Assembly: GCA_030833145.1 (NCBI GenBank)
Contig: JAURHT010000008.1
Coordinates: 1-30,064 of the forward strand
DNA length: 30,064 nt
Direction of reading: 5' to 3'
Source of the DNA: Aquirufa sp.
GTDB lineage: Bacteria; Bacteroidota; Bacteroidia; Cytophagales; Spirosomataceae
Notes under the pieces: model-generated
What the model saw: only the letters and a program-made list of their open reading frames with translations
What the model was told of the DNA's origin: nothing
Database searches by the model: none
Shown here: in pieces, positions 26,101 to 30,064 of the stretch
Layout of the letters: each line of letters starts with the position of its first letter
Position numbering within the stretch: the first letter of the stretch is position 1
Position numbers and translations under genes: made by a program

Positions 26101-27028
26101 CTTCCGTAATCGTATGTTCTACTTGAATACGCGGATTTACCTCGATGAAATAGATATTTTCGTCTTTGTCGACTAAAAATTCCACCGTTCCCGCGTTATA
26201 ATAGTTTACGGCTTTACCGATGGAAAGCGCGTAAGCGTATAATTTCTGTTTTGTTTCTTCTTTTAGACCAAAAGAGGGGGCAATTTCGACCACTTTTTGG
26301 AAACGTCTTTGTACCGAACAATCGCGTTCATACAAATGCACTAAATTTCCGTGCTGATCTCCTAATAATTGTACCTCGATGTGCTTCGGGTCATCGATGA
26401 ATTTCTCGATGAACAAGGTATCATCTCCAAAGGCATTTTTCGCCTCGTTCTTCGCCTCTTGATACGCCTTTTCTAGCTCTTCTTCCGTTCTCACTACGCG
26501 CATTCCACGTCCACCACCGCCGGCAGCCGCTTTCACCATCACGGGGAATTTAATGCGTTTCGCTTCAGATAGAGCCAAAGAATAATCAGCCAAATCCCCT
26601 TTCGAATCCTCAATCATAGGAACATTGGCCTTCAAGGCTGCCACTTTCGCAGCTACTTTATCGCCTAGCGCGTTCATCGCTTCTGGAGATGGACCCACGA
26701 AAACGATTCCCTCTTCTCGACAGCGTGTCGCCAGAACCACGTTCTCAGACAAGAAACCATATCCTGGATGGATCGCATCAATTTTCTTCGATTTACACAA
26801 AGAAATCAATCCCTCGATGTCCAAATAAGGCTTTAAAGGTTCGTCGTCTTTCCCGATTTGGTAGGCTTCATCCGCTTTATAGCGGTGCAAAGAGTAGCGA
26901 TCTTCGAATGTATAGACAGCCACAGTCCGAATACCTAATTCGGAAGCAGCACGCATAATGCGGATAGCAATCTCGCCGCGGTTAGCGATCAATAAACTAG
27001 AGATTTTCTTAACGTATGATTTTGGCAT
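23168..27028 (-). CDS. pyc: Pyruvate carboxylase fused to a C-terminal gamma-glutamylcyclotransferase-like domain
   Basis: The 1286-aa fusion catalyses ATP- and bicarbonate-dependent carboxylation of pyruvate to oxaloacetate. Biotin carboxylase (about 1-450) has KAAAGGGGRGMRVV and FIEVNPRIQVEHT; carboxyltransferase (about 535-810) has FTDTTFRDGHQSLLATR and HLHTHDTAS; the biotinyl domain has VIEAMKMES with Lys1114. Ordinary PC ends about residue 1147. Here an 11-residue acidic linker leads to a complete cyclotransferase-like domain with no stop or restart codon. A TTG nine codons upstream is less likely than the ATG at 27028, which begins MPKSYVKKISSLLIANRGEIA. A TATATTTA box at 27069-27062 is a possible promoter. 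Confidence 0.95.
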   Translation of the reverse strand: MPKSYVKKISSLLIANRGEIAIRIMRAASELGIRTVAVYTFEDRYSLHRYKADEAYQIGKDDEPLKPYLDIEGLISLCKSKKIDAIHPGYGFLSENVVLATRCREEGIVFVGPSPEAMNALGDKVAAKVAALKANVPMIEDSKGDLADYSLALSEAKRIKFPVMVKAAAGGGGRGMRVVRTEEELEKAYQEAKNEAKNAFGDDTLFIEKFIDDPKHIEVQLLGDQHGNLVHLYERDCSVQRRFQKVVEIAPSFGLKEETKQKLYAYALSIGKAVNYYNAGTVEFLVDKDENIYFIEVNPRIQVEHTITEEVTGIDIVRTQILIAQNYKLSDPGIFIQNQADIPLKGFAIQCRITTEDPANGFKPDFGTIIAYRNAAGFGIRLDEGSSYPGVKISPYFDSMLVKVSAKGRTLRGASERLNRALTEFRIRGVKTNIPFLRNVITHPVFQEGHCTVPFIANHPELFNFKPTRDRSTKAIRYLGEVIVNGNPDVKVKPTAPFRTPIIPYVDPMAEYPKGNKQLLTEMGPEKFAKHIRDAKQIYFTDTTFRDGHQSLLATRVRTQDMLAVADGFAKSFPQLFSMEVWGGATFDVAMRFLQESPWKRLQEFREAMPSMLLQMLFRGSNAVGYSAYPDNLIEKFVEKSSEAGVDVFRIFDSLNWIDAMKVSIKAVRERTPGIAEAAICYTGDVFTNEKYNLSYYVDMARQLEDAGAHMLCIKDMAGLLRPFQAEKLVTELKKAVDLPVHLHTHDTASVQSATYLKAIEAGVDIVDGALGAMSGLTSQPNLNSLVAMMQGHPKASDLNLDLLNEYSNYWEAVRTMYTPFESELKAGTAEVYNNEIPGGQYTNLRGQAIALGVGDKFEQLKRNYTEANTLFGDIVKVTPSSKVVGDMAIFMTANSLTAEDVYAKGATLSFPESVKDFFKGGLGQPYQGFPKQLQEIILKGEHAIEGRPNDHLAPIDFDADFKSFTKKFPEAEDGFYDYLSYKMYPKVYEDYYKNSALFGELSALPTPAFFYGLKQDEEIMITIEPGKTIIVKFLYMSEPDESGLRNVTFELNGQARRIKILDKNVKVERAQHAKAKVKGDIGAPLQGRLSRILVKPGDEVKLNAPLYVIEAMKMESIVSAPFEGIVGNVLLTEGTVVEQEDLVLTLEEAKLPEPDVEEYLFVYGTLRRDCGNDLHRLIARNSDYIGMATYQGQMYQVADYPGIIPSKDAKDQVVGELYLLSNTIKLLNVLDEYEEFNTDKPAESLFVREQVKVSLKGKEIETYAYLYNKKIDPKTRIASGDYVKG
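23171..23557 (-). other. GGCT/AIG2-like domain within the pyruvate carboxylase fusion
   Basis: Residues about 1158-1286 of the fusion show the gamma-glutamylcyclotransferase fold: FVYGTLRRDCGND (substrate loop YGTL, 1164-1167), MYQVADYPGIIPS, VVGELYLL and LDEYEEF, whose Glu1235 fits the catalytic acid/base of LDxxE. A final YAYLYNK strand completes the barrel. Such domains cyclise gamma-glutamyl groups to 5-oxoproline, though many bacterial members have no known substrate. All signature elements are present, so it is not visibly decayed. Confidence 0.85.
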
Positions 27029-27214
27029 AATCAATAAAATAAGGGATTCTAACAAAAATGCTAAATATATTGTGAAAATCGCATCGAATACCGCATTTTA
27101 TTTGGTAAAACTTAAAAAAATACCATATTTATTGGGTTCGTTACCAAGAAAAATAATTCTACCGCCTTCGAGCGATTTTTCTTAACTTGCAGGTCGAACA
27201 AAAAATTGCTTTTT

Positions 27215-28213
27215 ATGAAACCTATCATCGGTATCACATTAGGAGATTACAACGGAATCGGACCCGAGGTAATCTTGAAATCATTAGCTAGCCCACGCTT
27301 GCTAAAGTGGTGTACACCTGTGATTTATGGTTCTGCCAAAGTATTGGATTTTTACCGCCAAAAATTCGAATTAAAAGAATGGTCCATCGCCGTGATCCAA
27401 GAAGCTTCTGAGGCTAAATCTGGTGAAAGTTTTGTCATCAACTGTTGGGACGACTCATCGACCGTAGTAGAACCCGGTAAAGAGACTAAAGAAGCCGGAA
27501 AAGCGGCCTTTGATTGCTTAGAAAGAGCTGCAAACGACCTAGATCGCGGATTAATTTCCGCACTCGTTACGGCTCCCATTAATAAACATAACATCCAATC
27601 CGAGGATTTTAAATTCCCTGGACATACCGAATATTTAACGGATCGTTTCGAAGCTAAATCATCCTTAATGATGATGGTTTCGGATGGTTTTAGAATGGGC
27701 GTAGCCACCGGCCACATTCCACTATTAGAAGTTTCTAAGGCATTAAGTGCCGATTTATTGCGTACAAAAATCACTTTATTCTTAAAGAGTTTAAAGGAGG
27801 ATTTCTCGATTGACAAACCTCGTTTAGCCGTGTTGGGTTTAAATCCACACGCGGGGGAAGCAGGCCTGTTAGGCCAAGAAGAAGTAGAGATTATTCAACC
27901 GGTGGTGGATGAATTTAGAACGAAGGGCAACTTGGTTTTTGGGCCTTATCCGGCGGATGGCTTCTTCGGAAAAGCGCAATTCAAAGAGTTTGATGGGGTG
28001 CTTGGTATGTACCACGACCAAGGATTGATTCCTTTCAAATACATTGCATTTGACTCTGGTGTGAATTTTACAGCCGGATTACCGGTTATCCGTACCTCAC
28101 CTGATCACGGAACAGCCTATGATATTGCTGGCCAAAACGTAGCCGATCCAGGTTCTTTCCTTCAGGCCTTATTTTTAGCGTTAGATCTCGTAAAAAACCG
28201 AATGAATGCGTAA
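27215..28213 (+). CDS. pdxA: 4-hydroxythreonine-4-phosphate dehydrogenase
   Basis: The 332-aa PdxA begins MKPIIGITLGDYNGIGPEV at the ATG at 27215; a TTG three codons earlier is unlikely. Metal and substrate motifs are present: TAPINKHNI, FPGHTEYL with a metal His, GLNPHAGEAGLLGQEE and MYHDQGLIPFK with two more His, and RTSPDHGTAYDIAG at the C-terminus. It oxidises 4-phosphohydroxy-L-threonine with NAD to feed PdxJ in the DXP-dependent PLP route. A TAACTTGC box (27183-27190) in the 186-bp gap may be its promoter. It overlaps the following dehydrogenase by 8 bp. Confidence 0.95.
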   Translation: MKPIIGITLGDYNGIGPEVILKSLASPRLLKWCTPVIYGSAKVLDFYRQKFELKEWSIAVIQEASEAKSGESFVINCWDDSSTVVEPGKETKEAGKAAFDCLERAANDLDRGLISALVTAPINKHNIQSEDFKFPGHTEYLTDRFEAKSSLMMMVSDGFRMGVATGHIPLLEVSKALSADLLRTKITLFLKSLKEDFSIDKPRLAVLGLNPHAGEAGLLGQEEVEIIQPVVDEFRTKGNLVFGPYPADGFFGKAQFKEFDGVLGMYHDQGLIPFKYIAFDSGVNFTAGLPVIRTSPDHGTAYDIAGQNVADPGSFLQALFLALDLVKNRMNA

Positions 28214-29126
28214 AGTGTTGATCGTCGACGAGGTTCATCCTTCCATGGAAGAAGGGCTATCGAATCTGGGATTCGTGGTGGAGACGCGTACCGATTTATC
28301 ACTTGATGAGTTTGTGACGATTTTACCTTCTTATGAAGGATTAGTTGTTCGGAGCAAGTTCAAAATCACGGCAGAAATTCTGACTGATACCACATTAACT
28401 TTTATCGCTCGAGCGGGCGCTGGGCTTGACTTATTAGATGTCGATGCCTGCCTATCTAGAGGAATCGCCGTTTTTTCCGCCAATGAAGGAAACTCAGACG
28501 CAGTGGCAGAACACGTCATTGGACAATTATTATCGCTAGCACACAAACTCCATACGTCGGATACCGAGGTGCGTCACGGATTGTGGGAAAGAGAAGGAAA
28601 CCGCGGATTTGAACTGAAGGGAAAGACGATCGGTATTATCGGATATGGAAATATGGGCCAAGCAGTCGCTTCGCGCCTTGCTTGTTTCGGGATGAGCATT
28701 TTAGCCTATGACAAATATGCACCATCGGCTGATTTTCCAGCGACGATGGAACAGCTTTTTGAACAGGCTGACATCTTGAGTTTACATATTCCCTTGACTT
28801 CTGAGACGCGTGGGTTGATTTCCACTGAGTTTTTAGATTCGTTCAAGAAGCCCATTATAGTGATTAATAGTTCCCGTGGCCCCATTGCACCATTAGAGCC
28901 TTTATTGCACGGATTACGTTCCGGCCAAATCAAGGGATTAGCTTTAGATGTGCTGCCAAACGAAAAATTGTCTACTTGGTCACCGGTTGAAAAAGAGCTT
29001 TTCGCCGAAATCGCCGCTTATCCGGCGACCATTTTCAGCCCACACGTAGCGGGTTGGACGACTGAAAGTTATTATAAAATCAACGAGGTATTACTCGAAA
29101 AAATAAAGTTGCACTTTTCTCTATGA
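28206..29126 (+). CDS. D-2-hydroxyacid dehydrogenase (phosphoglycerate dehydrogenase-like)
   Basis: The 306-aa NAD-dependent dehydrogenase has FIARAGAGLDLLDVDAC in the substrate domain, the Rossmann loop GIIGYGNMGQAV (about 145-156), the catalytic Arg in INSSRGPIAPLEPL, a Glu region at ALDVLPNEKL and the catalytic His in FSPHVAGWT. It lacks the C-terminal ACT domain of long SerA enzymes. Annotation would normally be 3-phosphoglycerate dehydrogenase (serine synthesis). The 8-bp overlap with pdxA raises the alternative that it oxidises erythronate-4-phosphate as a PdxB substitute. It overlaps mutS2 by 4 bp (ATGA). Confidence 0.88.
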   Translation: MRKVLIVDEVHPSMEEGLSNLGFVVETRTDLSLDEFVTILPSYEGLVVRSKFKITAEILTDTTLTFIARAGAGLDLLDVDACLSRGIAVFSANEGNSDAVAEHVIGQLLSLAHKLHTSDTEVRHGLWEREGNRGFELKGKTIGIIGYGNMGQAVASRLACFGMSILAYDKYAPSADFPATMEQLFEQADILSLHIPLTSETRGLISTEFLDSFKKPIIVINSSRGPIAPLEPLLHGLRSGQIKGLALDVLPNEKLSTWSPVEKELFAEIAAYPATIFSPHVAGWTTESYYKINEVLLEKIKLHFSL

Positions 29127-30064
29127 ATTACCCCGTAAATCTTGCCGAAAAACTGGGTTTCAACCAGGTAAAAGAGGAAATTAAGCAGCTTTGTTTAAGT
29201 CAGATGGGGCTGGAATTTGCGGACAAAATGCGCTTTTCGGACCGTTTTCCTTTGGTCAAACAATGGGTAGAACAGGTCGATGAAATGGGTCGTATTTTGG
29301 GCGAGCATGGTGGCGAATTTCCACAGACTGATTATTACGATTTACGATCTTATCTAAGTCCGCTGCAGCTGGAGGGCCATTATTTGTCAGCAGATGAATG
29401 GAGAGACTGGCAACGTGCGTTGACGGTTTTGTATGAAACCATTCGCTTTTTCGCAGCAATTGACTCAACTGAATTCCCTGAAATACATAAAATCACCCAG
29501 CATTTTCTAGCCAAAGGCGCAGAAAGCGATGGGGATTTCAGACAAATCATTCCGATTATTCAGGATTTGGACCGCGTATTTGATGTAAACGGTCAAATCA
29601 AGGAAACTGCCTCCCCTGCTTTAGGAGATTTACGACGTAAACGGATCGCGGAGGAACAAGGTTTGCGTAAAAAACTCGATTCCTATTTAAGCCAGGCCTA
29701 TAAAGAGGGCTGGGTGAGCAAGGATTTCTCTTTGACCTTGCGCAATGGCCGAATGGTGATTCCGCTGGCAGCGGAGCACAAACGGAAGATTAAAGGTTTC
29801 GTTCAAGATGAATCGGAAACTGGAAAAACGGTCTTTTTAGAGCCTGCGGATGCGCTAGCGATGAATAATGAGATCAAGTCCTTGGAATCAGCAGAGCGAC
29901 GAGAGGTTATTCAAATATTATCGAAGCTTTCTGATCGCATTAGACCTTTGACACCATTTTTAGCACACGCTTTTTCTTGGTTAGGTTTAATTGATTTCAT
30001 TCGGGCCAAAGCCCTTTGGGGAGCTGAACACAAAGCGATCAAACCTACGTTCATTCAAGATAAA
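29123..30064 (+). CDS. mutS2: Endonuclease MutS2, 3'-truncated by window
   Basis: The frame starts at the ATG at 29123 and is open to the last base (314 codons), so the ATPase and Smr domains lie outside. The visible part is the MutS2 N-terminal core: NLAEKLGFNQVKEEIKQLC at the start, RQIIPIIQDLDRVFDVNGQIKE, SPALGDLRRKR, TLRNGRMVIPLAAEHKRKIKG and the connector ESETGKTVFLEPADALAMNNEI, all characteristic. MutS2 family proteins act on branched DNA or on collided ribosomes (Bacillus MutS2/RqcU); which applies here is unknown. It is the third overlapping gene after pdxA. Confidence 0.9.
   Translation, partial: MNYPVNLAEKLGFNQVKEEIKQLCLSQMGLEFADKMRFSDRFPLVKQWVEQVDEMGRILGEHGGEFPQTDYYDLRSYLSPLQLEGHYLSADEWRDWQRALTVLYETIRFFAAIDSTEFPEIHKITQHFLAKGAESDGDFRQIIPIIQDLDRVFDVNGQIKETASPALGDLRRKRIAEEQGLRKKLDSYLSQAYKEGWVSKDFSLTLRNGRMVIPLAAEHKRKIKGFVQDESETGKTVFLEPADALAMNNEIKSLESAERREVIQILSKLSDRIRPLTPFLAHAFSWLGLIDFIRAKALWGAEHKAIKPTFIQDK

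Noticed and set aside
27029..27214. Possible small gene or ncRNA in the largest intergenic gap (186 bp)
   Set aside because: The AT-rich stretch shows no stable hairpin with a T-run and no credible short gene; divergent promoters for the pyruvate carboxylase and pdxA genes explain it.

Overview
The window (about 40% GC by eye, densely packed, no intergenic gap longer than about 190 bp) is chromosomal DNA from a member of the Bacteroidota, most likely the order Cytophagales. The grounds are a PorX-type T9SS regulator, Bacteroidota-centred families (TIGR02757/DUF2400, DUF4905-like, DUF3078, TMEM220-like), a Bacteroidota-style promoter (TTTG, 19 bp, TAnnTTTG-like) and almost no Shine-Dalgarno sequences. 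The dense packing, with many 1-14 bp gene overlaps, suggests a compact genome. Genus-level placement is not possible from the sequence alone.

Layout. 1-2957 (+): a tight housekeeping run of esterase (cut by the window start), RsmI-like methyltransferase, MBL-fold hydrolase, phosphatidylserine synthase and PurS. 2962-8022 (-): a methionine/one-carbon operon metH-metF-CoA-binding protein behind a short leader. 8087-8839 (-): kdsB, divergent from 8904-12221 (+), an overlapping run of DUF4905-like protein, LysM/double-psi-barrel cell-wall protein, a 53-aa membrane microprotein, TIGR02757 protein and aldose epimerase. 12255-13145 (+): DUF3078 outer-membrane-type protein, possibly leaderless. 13146-14314 (-): a degenerate HesB/IscA-like protein coupled to Ppx/GppA phosphatase, divergent from porX (14379-15944) across an 18-bp palindrome. 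15947-17400 (-): an SRP RNA gene, transaldolase-family enzyme and FtsE-like ATPase in that transcription order. 17471-19455 (+): TPR protein, TMEM220-like protein and sugar isomerase, ending at a strong bidirectional terminator. 19509-27028 (-): pyruvate carboxylase fused to a gamma-glutamylcyclotransferase-like domain, then GDPD-like esterase, Tat-exported sugar isomerase, Tet-type MFS transporter and LolA-like protein. 27215-30064 (+): pdxA, a 2-hydroxyacid dehydrogenase and mutS2 (cut by the window end), each overlapping the next.

Most of the window is core metabolism: methyl-group cycling through MetH/MetF, anaplerosis through pyruvate carboxylase, PLP synthesis through PdxA with a possible partner dehydrogenase, envelope synthesis (KdsB, PssA, LysM protein) and secretion (SRP RNA, PorX). 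No mobile elements, CRISPR arrays, tRNAs or rRNAs were seen. The features most worth a second look are the pyruvate carboxylase-cyclotransferase fusion, the SRP RNA with a non-GNRA apical loop directly upstream of the transaldolase gene, and the HesB-like protein lacking its C-terminal cysteine pair.
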